From Acaryochloris sp. IP29b_bin.137 (GTDB lineage: Bacteria; Cyanobacteriota; Cyanobacteriia; Thermosynechococcales; Thermosynechococcaceae): a DNA stretch of 40,493 nt. The stretch's first letter is position 1. Each line of letters starts with the position of its first letter. This document shows positions 17,148 to 28,200 of the stretch, piece after piece. The translations under genes and the position numbers were made by a program. The notes under the pieces were generated by a model. The model saw only the letters and a program-made list of their open reading frames with translations, did no database searches and was not told the origin of the DNA. The DNA lies in assembly GCF_028285745.1 (NCBI RefSeq), contig NZ_JANQOP010000274.1, positions 1-40,493 on the forward strand, given 5' to 3'.

Positions 17148-18605
17148 TCAAGCGCCTGCGATTTCTAGTGCTTGTTGGAGACGTTTGAGATCTTCGCCCC
17201 GCTGATGGAGGAGTAACCAAGACTCCATCAAATCAGGCCCCTTCATATCTCCGGTGAGTGCAGCACGAAGCGATCGCATCACCAATCCCTTCTTCAGCTT
17301 GTTGGCTTTCACCGTCGAATTGATAAACGATTTTGCTGCTTCTGCCGATAACTCAGATCCTTCCACATCTGCAAGCGGGTCAATCACCCCTTGCAAAGCC
17401 ACTGCTACCCCCTCTTGGCTCAACTGCTTGCAAGCATCTTCCGTCCAAGTCAACTCTCGGGTAAAGAGGAACTGCGTCATCTCAACCGCATCCTTGAGCC
17501 TGACTAAGCTAGGCTGAATCAATGCCGTCACTTGATCTAGCCAAGGTCGGTCAGCATCAAGATCAAAGTCATAACCCGCCCCTTGCCAATAGGGAATCAG
17601 CGCATCAGCTAACTCGACCACGGGCTGGTCATGCAGATATTGACTACTGAGCCAATCTAATTTGTCCCAATCGAACTTGGCGCCTGCCTTGTTCACACGT
17701 TCAAAATCAAACTGGGCAGCCGCATCCCTAAGGCTAAAAATCTCCTGGGTCGGATCGGGGGGAGACCACCCCAGTAGCGTCATATAGTTCGCCAAAGCAG
17801 GAGCAGTAAACCCCATCTCCTGAAAATCGGAAATAGAGGTAACGCCGTCCCGTTTCGACAGCTTGCGGCCCTCCTTATTCAGAATTAAGGGGGTATGCGC
17901 AAATTCAGGAACCGCACCGCCCAAGGCTTGATAGAGCAAGATTTGTTTGGCCGTATTGGCAATATGGTCTTCTCCCCGGATTACATGGGAAATGTTCAAA
18001 TCCATATCGTCTACGACAACCGCCAAGTTGTAGAGCGGTTGGCCCACTTCACCAGAGGCGGTGGCTCTAGCAACCACCATATCACCCCCCAGATCCCGTC
18101 CCTGCCAATGCATGGGACCGCGAACCAAATCCTTCCAGGCAATCGTTTGGTTGTCGTCAATCTTAAAGCGGATCACCGGCTGGCGACCCTCAGCTTGGAA
18201 GGTAGCTTCCTGCGCCGCCGTTAAATGGCGATGTCGATTGTCGTAACGGGGGGCTTCATTCCGCTCCTTTTGAGCTGCCCGCATCGCATCGAGTTCATCA
18301 GGCGTGCAGTAGCAGCGGTAGGCCAGGCCCTGATCGAGCAGCTTTTGAATGGCATCTCGATACAAGTCTAGGCGTTGAGATTGGAAATAGGGGCCCTCAT
18401 CCCATGCCATTCCCAGCCAACGCAACCCCTCCAGAATATTTTCGGTGTATTCCGGTTGCGATCGCGCCTGATCCGTGTCTTCAACTCGGAGGATAAAGGT
18501 GCCTTGGTGATGGCGGGCATAAAGCCAGTTAAAGACTGCAGTTCTGGCAGTCCCGATATGAAGGTTCCCCGTTGGGCTAGGGGCGATACGAACTCGAACA
18601 GTCAC
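17148..18605 (-). CDS. gltX: Glutamate-tRNA ligase
   Basis: The 485-residue enzyme charges tRNA-Glu in the cytoplasm; in cyanobacteria Glu-tRNA also feeds tetrapyrrole synthesis. The class I signature HIGH appears as [15 protein letters not shown] (residues 8-22) and KMSKS as KLSKRDG (about 249-255). [14 protein letters not shown] and the [14 protein letters not shown] segment are also characteristic. Length is normal. The start ATG at 18605 ([11 protein letters not shown]) is unambiguous. It lies just downstream of tRNA-Asp in the same orientation. Confidence 0.97.
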   Translation of the reverse strand: MTVRVRIAPSPTGNLHIGTARTAVFNWLYARHHQGTFILRVEDTDQARSQPEYTENILEGLRWLGMAWDEGPYFQSQRLDLYRDAIQKLLDQGLAYRCYCTPDELDAMRAAQKERNEAPRYDNRHRHLTAAQEATFQAEGRQPVIRFKIDDNQTIAWKDLVRGPMHWQGRDLGGDMVVARATASGEVGQPLYNLAVVVDDMDLNISHVIRGEDHIANTAKQILLYQALGGAVPEFAHTPLILNKEGRKLSKRDGVTSISDFQEMGFTAPALANYMTLLGWSPPDPTQEIFSLRDAAAQFDFERVNKAGAKFDWDKLDWLSSQYLHDQPVVELADALIPYWQGAGYDFDLDADRPWLDQVTALIQPSLVRLKDAVEMTQFLFTRELTWTEDACKQLSQEGVAVALQGVIDPLADVEGSELSAEAAKSFINSTVKANKLKKGLVMRSLRAALTGDMKGPDLMESWLLLHQRGEDLKRLQQALEIAGA

Positions 18606-18709
18606 TAAATCTCTCGGCTACGCTATAAACTCCATCCTACCGATAAAGCCACCTGAATAGAGATCCGAAAACCTCCCAGGTGACTTCACATGGAAATATG
18701 CAGTAGGAA

Positions 18710-18783
18710 CGGGACTGACGGGATTCGAACCCGCAACTTCCGCCGTGACAGGGCGGTGCTCTAACCAGTTGAACTACAGTCCC
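18710..18783 (-). tRNA. tRNA-Asp (GTC anticodon)
   Basis: On the minus strand the sequence folds as a cloverleaf: acceptor GGGACTG/CAGTCCC, anticodon stem CCGCC/GGCGG around the loop CTGTCAC with anticodon GTC, and a GGTTCGAATCCC T-arm. The discriminator base is G, as expected for tRNA-Asp. CCA is not encoded. Confidence 0.95.
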
Positions 18784-18876
18784 CTGTGTTGGGCAACCTT
18801 TATTGTGCTAACTGAAATGAGATTTGTCAAACAAATCCTTTAAGTTGCCCGTCAAAGCCACTCAATCAACGACCAA

Positions 18877-19224
18877 CTAGTGGACTCGTTGGGAGAGAAG
18901 CTGCTCTTCCAAGGCCGCAATACGGTTATAGGCGGCGGTCAGTTGAGCCGTAAGCCGTTGAATTTGAATCTCTGGTGAAAGGGGTTTGTCGCCTTGCTGC
19001 TCCTTAGCATCAAAGGATGTGGTTTCTGCTAGAACATCCTTATGGGTCATACCCGGATCGGTGTGCAAAGAAGATTCACTATAAGTTGCGCCAGGGAACG
19101 GCCTTGAGTGGGAATCCTGCTGCGACAGAGTTGTGGTCAATTTATGATCAAGCTGCTCGATCACCTGGTGCAGGGCATCAACCTTATTACTCACCACTGT
19201 GAGTTGCTCTTGAACTGAATCCAT
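18877..19224 (-). CDS. Small coiled-coil hypothetical protein
   Basis: The 115-residue protein has heptad-patterned helices at both ends: VQEQLTVVSNKVDALHQVIE with QLDHKLTTTL (residues 4-35), and IQRLTAQLTAAYNRIAALEE (about 87-108). The two are separated by a polar, probably disordered linker. It starts at ATG 19224. No enzymatic motif is seen. Likely a cytoplasmic dimeric or scaffold-like protein; I cannot name a function. Confidence 0.65.
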   Translation of the reverse strand: MDSVQEQLTVVSNKVDALHQVIEQLDHKLTTTLSQQDSHSRPFPGATYSESSLHTDPGMTHKDVLAETTSFDAKEQQGDKPLSPEIQIQRLTAQLTAAYNRIAALEEQLLSQRVH

Positions 19225-19599
19225 GGTTTTCCCCTACTGATTTGACTTAATTCTATGGTAAGGATTTCTGGCGGCAAACGGAGCCTTTTTAGAGGGGCAA
19301 AACGAAATTAAATCTAAAGTCTTGTCCCAATTTGTTGTGAATAGAGAAGCTATATTTCAGGCTATTTTGGCCAGGGAAATCCTTCAAACAATTACAGGTC
19401 TTTAGTTTGCGTACATTTACCTTCAAAAAACTTTCCGAAAACATCATTTCATGTTTATTGATGGGGGGCAGGAATAGACATAATTCGTTAGAAAATAGGT
19501 CCTCCTACCCTGGCGGCAAGGGTGATTAGCCTTCCAGAGCGCCAAAATGGGCTAAGCCTCAAAAACAGTTATTTTGATAGAGGTGATGGATTAAAAGTA
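19225..19599. other. Intergenic spacer upstream of the binding-protein gene
   Basis: No gene is visible in these 375 bp. It separates two divergently transcribed genes and probably contains both promoters. Near its right end AGAGGTGATGG about ten bases before the ATG at 19600 is a good ribosome binding site, which supports that start over the upstream in-frame codons beginning at 19522. Confidence 0.5.
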
Positions 19600-20736
19600 A
19601 TGGATCGACGTTTTTTTTTACAGGCCTTGGGGGCGGTTACGCTTCAGCAATTGTTAAGTGCTTGTCAGCAGAATAATCGGAATGTGCTAGAAGTACATTC
19701 ATTACAGAAAACACTTCCCCCTCAGTTAATAGGGAAATTTCGGTCAAAGTCCCAAGTCTCTTTACAACTAACACTGCAATCTTCTCCCCAAGAAATCTTT
19801 TCTCAGTTGGGAAAATGGCATAAAGAAGTCCAGTCTGAAACGGCTGCAGACTCCAACCAAGGTTCGACGGCGTCAACGCCCTCTATTGAGCGACCGTCCA
19901 GGCTCGCTAGCCTGGGCGACTATTGGTTAACCCAAGCCATTCAACAGGATCTAATCCAACCGATTAATGTGGAAAAACTGAGCCGTTGGTCCGCCCTCGC
20001 CCCTCAATGGCAACAGCTCGTGCGGCGCGATCGCAACGGCCATCCCAAGCCGGACGGCCAAGTCTGGGGGATTCCCTATCGATGGGGGGCCACCCTGATT
20101 GCTTATCGCCCCGATAAATTTAAGAAACTCGGCTGGGAGCCTCAAGACTGGTCCGATTTATGGCGACCTGAACTACAAGGGCGAATTAGCTTACTCAATC
20201 AACCTCGGGAAGTGATTGGTTTAACCCTGAAAAAACTGCAAAAATCCTACAATGATCAGAATCTAGAGACCCTCTCAGCATTGCCCCAAGCATTGGAGCA
20301 GCTTAATCAGCAAGCCTTATTTTACGACTCAACCCATTATCTAGAGCCATTAATCCTAGAAGATACCTGGGCTGCAGTCGGCTGGTCATCAGATATTTTG
20401 CCAACCCTAGCCCGGGAGCCAGACTTAAAGGCTGTGGTTCCAACTTCAGGCACCGCTTTATGGGCCGATCTGTGGGTTCAACCCCACCCCCAACAAACGG
20501 AAGCCGCTAACCAATGGATGAATTTTTGGTGGGAAGAGGCCATTGCTAACAACCTATCGGAATTTACAGCCGCCGTCTCACCGGTACGCTCCCAATCGCC
20601 AAGTGAAAAGTCCCAAAGCCGATTGCTTGTAGTCGACCCTGATCGATATAAACGTAGCGAATTCTTATTACCATTACCCTCCACCACCCTTGAGCAATAC
20701 CAGAAACTCTGGCAAACCCTGCAAACGAACCGCTAG
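19600..20736 (+). CDS. Periplasmic solute-binding lipoprotein, polyamine (PotD/PotF)-like
   Basis: From ATG 19600 the protein has 378 residues. It opens MDRRFFLQALGAVTLQQLLS-AC, where an RR pair, a hydrophobic stretch and a LLSAC lipobox suggest a Tat- or Sec-exported lipoprotein with lipidated Cys. The body fits type-2 extracellular solute-binding proteins of the spermidine/putrescine group (VWGIPYRWGATLIAYRPDKF; WSDLWRPELQGRISLLNQPR; DTWAAVGWSSDILP). No permease or ATPase genes are adjacent, so the transporter must be encoded elsewhere or the protein acts alone. Its stop overlaps that of the convergent gene in a shared CTAG. Confidence 0.85.
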   Translation: MDRRFFLQALGAVTLQQLLSACQQNNRNVLEVHSLQKTLPPQLIGKFRSKSQVSLQLTLQSSPQEIFSQLGKWHKEVQSETAADSNQGSTASTPSIERPSRLASLGDYWLTQAIQQDLIQPINVEKLSRWSALAPQWQQLVRRDRNGHPKPDGQVWGIPYRWGATLIAYRPDKFKKLGWEPQDWSDLWRPELQGRISLLNQPREVIGLTLKKLQKSYNDQNLETLSALPQALEQLNQQALFYDSTHYLEPLILEDTWAAVGWSSDILPTLAREPDLKAVVPTSGTALWADLWVQPHPQQTEAANQWMNFWWEEAIANNLSEFTAAVSPVRSQSPSEKSQSRLLVVDPDRYKRSEFLLPLPSTTLEQYQKLWQTLQTNR

Positions 20737-21365
20737 AAAACCGTACGAGGATAGTTGGGGTTCAACCATAGAGAACAAGGGAGGGGTTTGCGGTTCACAT
20801 CACCTGGAATGATTCGAGACTGGGCATTCAGGGAACCAGACCGATAGCTTGGGTCGCCTTCAGTAAACTTACAGGTGTAGGCACCTAAGAGCAAATCCTG
20901 CGCATCTTGAACAAACAGTTGATATCCAAAATGACTGGCATCTGTGCCAAATTTGAGGACAAAGGCATAGCGCTCGTAGTAGCTATATCGAGTCCAAAGT
21001 TCTGGCCGGACAATGACACTGATTTGTTGGGTCCCCACTTGATCGATGCCATAGGCTTGCCAATCTAGGACCAGTTTTTCGCCAAACTGCTGATTCGTCC
21101 ACCATAAGCTTGGTACTGTAAACCCCTGCTGAGACGGTGTATTTTCAGTGACAATAGGGCCTTTAGGTCTACGCTCAAGTAACTGCTGTAATGCGGTTGG
21201 GGTGGTATTACCCAGTGGAGATCGACGAGACTGGGCAAAAGCAAGCGAATCACTTATGACAAATCCCCAACAACTAACCCCTATGCATACACTGAGCTGC
21301 ATCAGTCTCGGATCAAGTCTCCCCCTGAGGAAATCCACCTGAAGTGGCCATTGTAATTTCATCAA
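20733..21365 (-). CDS. Exported cyanobacterial conserved hypothetical protein
   Basis: The 210-residue protein has a hydrophobic segment at about 22-45 (LMQLSVCIGVSCWGFVISDS, then LAFAQS), a probable signal peptide with cleavage near AFAQS. The mature part contains FTVPSLWWTNQQFGEKLVLD, the run QISVIVRPELWTRYSYYERY and FGYQLFVQDAQDLLLGAYTC. This PSLWW..QFG..L...W pattern recurs in cyanobacterial proteins of unknown function, probably periplasmic. Two cysteines in the C-terminal part may form a disulfide. Convergent with the solute-binding protein gene; function unknown. Confidence 0.8.
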   Translation of the reverse strand: MMKLQWPLQVDFLRGRLDPRLMQLSVCIGVSCWGFVISDSLAFAQSRRSPLGNTTPTALQQLLERRPKGPIVTENTPSQQGFTVPSLWWTNQQFGEKLVLDWQAYGIDQVGTQQISVIVRPELWTRYSYYERYAFVLKFGTDASHFGYQLFVQDAQDLLLGAYTCKFTEGDPSYRSGSLNAQSRIIPGDVNRKPLPCSLWLNPNYPRTVF

Positions 21366-22235
21366 GGATTCTGTCCTAGCATGTGCTTAACTGATCAAAT
21401 CCCTGTTAATCTACAGCTCTACTTAATCTACAACTCTACATCCAAAATGAGGTTGGTGCGATCACCTTAAGATTGGATACCCTTCCGAATTCCCCCGTGC
21501 ATCATTCAAAGCTACTCTGGATCTCCTCTAGAATTAGGCTAGCGGCAATTAAGATGAACGTCTATACAGCATCCAATCCTAATTCTTCTAAGACCCATTT
21601 TGTGCGAGGTTGAACCGCTTGAACTGCTGAATTTAATGGATGTGCAGATTACAGTGCTTGTGAAAATCACTTTCGAACATTTTGTGTGACACTTGGTATG
21701 AGAAGTACGCTGACTAATAGACAAGTGTTAAACAAGTTAAACCATCGAACGGATAGAAATTGGCCGAAAAAAGCAAGCTATGAAATTCTGACAAAAAAAA
21801 CTTGAGGAACAATAAAAAAATATTTAATTTTCTTTGGGATATTGATTTTGCTCTTCAATGAATATCCACAAAAAGAAGACCTTACTCAAAGTGTGCCTCT
21901 ATTTTTGGAGGATTAGCGACTACTATTCCTTTTCCTAGTAAAGACTAGCGCGAGGTCACGATTGAATCTACTGGAGCGGAGCATTAGCATTAAGCCATCT
22001 TGAAATCTATTTCTTGTCACCTAATTAATTGCTGACTCACTAATGGATAAAAATATTTGAGCTAGAGTGCAACTTTTTTACAGGAGGAAAATGTTTTCTT
22101 GATCTAGCCACTATTTGGGATGGGCATATTGAATATATTATGTTTTCCTCACACTGAATCCAGGTCAATATCTATTAGTAAAGCATCCTGAAAAATCTAT
22201 CGCCATGGCTTAGATTGACTGCCAATGAAGTGATA
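21366..22235. other. Long AT-rich upstream region of the hybrid kinase gene
   Basis: These 870 bp contain no credible gene. AT-rich tracts around 21780-21850 (ACAAAAAAAACTTGAGGAAC, AAAAAAATATTTAATTTTC) and 22040-22150 look like promoter or leader sequence for the large kinase gene. I could not recognise a riboswitch or an sRNA in it. Confidence 0.4.
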
Positions 22236-25200
22236 ATGTCTCATTCCCAAATCATTCTCAGTAATTATCAGGTTCGAGAGAAATTATACGAAAGCTCAAG
22301 GACATTGGTCTATCGTGCTGATAATCTGGTGACTCAGGAGAACGTTGTCCTGAAATTGCTCAAAGCACCGTATCCCACTGCCCAAGATCTTGCTGAATTC
22401 CGAAACGAATACAACATTCATCAAGATCTGAATCTGCCAGGTATCGTTAAACCCAATGCTCTACTGCCCTACCACAATGGCTTTGCGATTGAGATGCCAG
22501 ATTTTGGGGGAATTTCTCTAGCAAAGCTATTCATCTTTTTCCCCCAGACTGACGCACCATCCGATGGAACCGTTTATCCAAGTTCTCTCCCCCTTAACAT
22601 CTTTCTCGATATTGCTATCCAACTGGCTGCTAGCTTAGAGAACTTGCGTCAACATCGAATCATTCACAAAGACATCAAACCTCAAAATATTGTCGTCCAT
22701 CCCCAAACTTTGGAGACAAAACTAATAGACTTTGGTCTGTCGTCAAAACGATTGCAGGAAAGCTCCTCTTTACTCAACCCCAAGTTATGGGCAGGGACGT
22801 TTGCCTACCTCTCTCCCGAGCAAACAGGACGGATGAATCGGAAAGTGGATTACCGAACTGACTTTTATTCTTTAGGGGTTACTTTCTATGAGCTACTCAC
22901 TGGACAACTGCCTTTTCCTGCGAATGACCCGATGGAATTGGTTCATTGTCATATTGCTCAACGACCCGTTGCCCCAGCAGCGATCAATTCCGAGATTCCT
23001 GAAGTTCTCAACCAGATTATTCTTAAACTGATGGCTAAGATGCCCGAAGAGAGGTATCAAACCGGCTATGGGTTGAAGTTTGACTTAGAGCAGTGTCGCC
23101 ATCAATTGCAGCAGCAAGGAAGCATCCACACTTTCGGGATTGGCATGGAAGATCAGTCTGAAGTTTTTGTGATTCCCGAGAAACTCTATGGACGAGACTC
23201 GGAAGTTGAAATACTCCTCAACACATTTGAACGAGTTGCTCAAGGAACCACTGAACTGATGTTGGTATCTGGGCAGTCTGGGGTTGGGAAAACCGCGGTC
23301 ATTGGCGAAATCCATAAACCCGTTGTTCGCCGACGGGGATATTTCATTCAAGGTAAGTTTGATCCACTCAAGCAAAGTATCCCTTTTTCGGCCCTTCTCC
23401 AAGCGTTACGACATCTTTGTCAGCAGTTACTGATGGAAAGCCAAGCTTGCCTGAAACGCTGGCAAACCAAAATTCTGGATGCGGTCGGTAACAACGGTCA
23501 AGTCATGATTGATGTGATTCCAGAAGTGGAACTGCTGATTGGTCCTCAACCGCCTGTCGTTGAGCTGGGTCCTGAGCCTACCCTCAACCGTTTTAATTTT
23601 GTCTTCCAACAATTTTTCCAAGTTTTTCCCAGCATTGATCATCCCCTTGTCCTGTTTCTGGATGATTTGCAATGGATTGATTCAGCGTCGCTGACATTCC
23701 TAAAAAACCTCTTGGAAGAGGCCAAGACTGGCTATTTACTCCTGTTGGGTGCTTATCGAGACAATGAAGTCCTCGATGCCCACCCCCTGAAGCAAACCTT
23801 AAAGCAGATTGAATCGACCCACCTCTTTAGTAATAAACTACATCTCACTGCATTGAAACTTAGAGATCTAAATGTTTGGGTGGCGGATACATTAGCCAGC
23901 ACGCCAGAGCAGACGCATACCCTAACTGAGCATTTATTTCACAAGACGAAAGGGAATCCATTCTTTTGCCGACAATTCCTACAAACTTTAAGACAAGAAG
24001 ATTTGATTCGCTTTGACAAAAGCCATCGTGTCTGGGAGTGGGATATTACTCAAATCCAGGCCCTTGCTCCAACCGATGATGTGGTTGAGTTTGTACGTTG
24101 GCAGTTGCTGAAGCTCTCTCCCCAAACTCAAGACTTTTTAAAGTTTGCGGCCTGCATTGGCAACCCGTTTTCGCAGAAGACTTTAGCACTCATTGCCCAG
24201 TTCAGTGAAGAAGAAACAACTCATATCGTGGGGGAAGCTCTACAAGCTGGGCTGTTGGAGGAAGTTAAATCCATTAAGCTGCCTGACACTGTTCTAGCCA
24301 AGCGCCATAAGGATCACCTCCCCCCGGCAACAAATCTAGATTCCCCAGAGGTTACAGAATATCGTTGCGACTATAAATTTCTCCATGATCGGGTTCAGCA
24401 AGCTGCATACTCGTTGATTCCGCCGGGTCAAAAAAGAGCCACCCACTTGGCGATTGGCCGACAGTTGCTGAACACAGTCCCTGAAATTGAGGGGGATGAG
24501 CAGATATTTGAACTGGTTAATCAGCTTAACCGAGGAGCCACTCTTATCAAAGGTGAGGTTGAAAAAGTCCGCTTGGCAGAGCTGAATAAAATGGCAGCAC
24601 AACAGGCGAGAGCGTCGACCGCTTATGATCTGGCTGCTGAATATGCGTCAATGGGTTTGATACTCTTGGGGTCGAGGGCATGGCAGGATCATTATGCCTT
24701 GATGCTCTCTTTGTCTGAGCTAGCCGCTGAAGCAGCTTATCTCCACGGTGCCATCAGCAAGATGGAAAAATTGGTAGCGTCCATCCTTACTCACACCACC
24801 CATCCTCTCGATCAAGTTCGAGCTTACGAAATTCAAATTCAGGCCTATACCTCCCAACACCGTCTGTTGGATGCCCTGGCCACTGCGCAACAAGCCCTTG
24901 AGTGCTTTGGTATCGTCTTTCCGGAAGCCCCGGATTCATATGATCTTCAACAGGCATTTCAAGATCTGGCTCAACAAACGGCTTTGGATCGCGTGGCAGA
25001 ATTGGTCAATTTGCCTGAGATGACCGATCCCGAACAACTTGCGGTGATGGGGATTGCGGCGAGTATGATTCCTGTCGCTTACATCGCGGCCCCCCATCTC
25101 TTTCCGCTTGTGACCATTTTTGGGGTTAAAACCAGTCTATTACATGGGAATTCACCCCTTGGAGGATTTTTTTATGCGACTTACAGTATTTTACTGACTG

Positions 25201-28200
25201 GAATTCTACAGGATATTGAGTCGGCGAAGGCCTACAGCCATTTAGCACTCCAAGTGGTGGAGAAGTTTGACGCCAAACCCGTTCGACCTTCTGTGCTCTA
25301 TAGTTTGGGGGCGTTCGTTGTTCACGATACGGCTCACCTGCAAGACGCGATCGCAATGTTGCGAGAAGGGTACCAAATTGCTTTAGATACGGGGAATTTA
25401 GAGTTTGTTGGCTATTGTGCCAAAGATATTTGTCAGTATTCCTATTTCAAGGGTCAAAACTTAACGACCTTAGAAACAGATATCCAAGCTTACGTCAAAC
25501 TGCTAGAGAAGTATCAACTCGTGACGACAGCATCCTTTTCTAGGCTGTTTTTACAAGTCGTACTCAATCTTCAGCGGACTGACCTAAATCCGACCCAGTT
25601 AGTGGGAGAGGCCTTTAACGAGAATGAAAGCGTACCGGATATGTTGTCCGCAAACAACATGGCTGGCTTGCATTTTTACAGTGTGCATAAGCTGGTGTTG
25701 GGGGTGTTGTTTCAAGATCGCCAGAATCTTCAATCTCTGGCCGACGAAGCGAGAGTCTATTTGGAGGGAGGACCGGGTTATTTCACTGGGCCCATTTTTC
25801 GATTCTATGAATCTTTAGCATTATTAGCCCTGTCGTCTTCAGGGACTGCTATACCGGCTGACTGGCTCCAGAGAATTAGCGAAAATCAGGCAGATTTGAA
25901 ACGACGGCTCCAATTCAATCCTGCCAACTATCAGCATAAATACCACCTAGTGGAAGCAGAGCACTATTGTGTCGTTGGTGCTCACTTAGATGCCCTAGAA
26001 GCCTACGATCAAGCTATTGCATTGGCAACAGAACATAACTTTGTGCAGGAACTAGCCCTGGCCCAAGAGTTAGCCGCCAGATTTTACTTGCAATGGGGAA
26101 AAACGACCATTGCCCAAACCTATATGGTGAACGCCTACTATACCTATGAACGATGGGGGGCAACTGCAAAATTAGCAGACTTGGAAGATAAGTTTTCCCA
26201 ACTTTTAGCCCCCTTTCTCAACAGCGGCTTACGAATTCAAGCCCTGGAATCGTTCAGTATGGCTCGAACTCAACCAACACACTCCAGTCATGGTGGCTTC
26301 CAAGGCTTAGACTGGGCTGCAGTGATGAAAGCCTGCCAAGCGCTATCAGAGGAAATTGAGATTGAACGGCTCTTAGCCACTACCCTGCAAGTTGTGATTA
26401 AGAATGCTGGCGCAGAGAGGGGTAGCTTGTTTATGAAGCAAAACCAGCAAATGTGCCTGATGGCTCAATACCCACAAACCTCAGCTTTATTGCCCATTTC
26501 CCTCGACCATATTGAGATTGATAGAATCATTCCTTTATCTCTGGTTCACTATAGTGAACGGACGCTCGAGACCTTTGTTATTCATGATGGCCGCACGGAA
26601 CCGAAATTTGCTGGCGATCCCTACCAAGAAAAATATGCGCCCCTCTCACAACTATGCATGCCCATTGTTCGACAGGGGGAATTGGTGGGATTGCTTTATC
26701 TAGAAAACAATTTAACCCCAGGGGCTTTCACTTCTGATCATTTGGAGGTGCTGCATTTGCTAACTGCCCAGGCGGCCATTTCCATTGATAATGCCCAGCT
26801 CTATTCTTCAGTGGAGAATAAGATTGCCCAACGAACCCAGCAGTTGCGCACCGCCCAGCTTGAGGCTGAAAAAGCTAACCAAGCTAAAAGTAAGTTCTTG
26901 GCGAGTATGAGTCATGAATTACGAACCCCCCTCAATGCCATTTTGGGTTTCAGTCAATTAATGGCTCAGGATGTCAGTCTGCCCAGGCATCTGCAAGAAT
27001 CACTGGAAATCATTAATCGCAGTGGCGAACATTTACTGGATCTGATTAACGATGTCTTAGCCTTATCCAAAATTGAGGCGGGCAAAACCACCCTTCAATT
27101 AGATACCTTCAATTTATATGAATTTCTGCAAGCCATTCAGGGGATGTTGCAGCTCAAGGCTCAAGCAAAAGGGATTGAACTGAGATTTGAGCAGTCTTCA
27201 GATGTACCTGAGATTATTCAAGCAGATGAGCAAAAACTCCGCCAAATCCTTATCAATTTACTGGGGAATGCCATTAAGTTCACCGAGATCGGTTGGGTGG
27301 CCCTCCGGGTAAGACGCGCCACCCCTAGCCTTGACAAAGGTGGGCAGTCTCCTCCCGATATTAGTGTTCTCATGTTTGAGGTGGAAGATACGGGAGCGGG
27401 AATTGCGGCCAATGAGTTGGGTCACGTGTTTGAGGCGTTTGTCCAGACTAAAACAGGGGTGAGATCGCAGCAAGGAACTGGCTTGGGATTGCCAATTAGC
27501 CAAAGCTTTGTCCAACTGATGGGCGGAAAACTCCAGGTTCGCAGCGAAGAGGGGATTGGTACTTGCTTTTATTTCGATTTACCCGTCCTACTGACAGAAG
27601 TTCGAGTGACCCCAATACGACCTAAACGACGCATCATTGGACTGGCTGAGGGACAGCCCACTCAACGCATACTAGTCGTAGAAGATCAAGCCGATAACCA
27701 GCGTTTGTTAATTGATCATTTATCACCCCTGGGGTTTGTCGTCACCGCCGTGAGTGAGGGCCAATCCGCGATTCAATGTTGGCAGTCCTGGCATCCTCAT
27801 CTTATTTTTATGGACTTACAATTACCAGGAATGGGTGGGCGAATGGCAGCTCAAGAGATTAAACGGCTAGCGGCTGCGGGCAGGGGTCCCGTCCCCATTA
27901 TCATCGCGCTGACGGCTAATGCTTTTGATGATGTACGCAATCAAGCCTTAGCCAATGGTTGTGATGGGTTTGTCAGTAAGCCCTATATGCTTGCAGACCT
28001 GTTGGAGTTGATGGCTCGCTCTCTAGATCTGGAATGGATATATGAAGATTCTGCTCCATCTGAGCCCATTTGCTTACCCGGGCGTTCTCTGACTCCCGAG
28101 CATTTATCTGATCTACCAGCGACCTGGAAGGAGCAGCTCAATCAAGCAGCCATGTTCCTTGATGAGGGTAGGGCTACGGCGTTGATTGCTGACCTTGAAG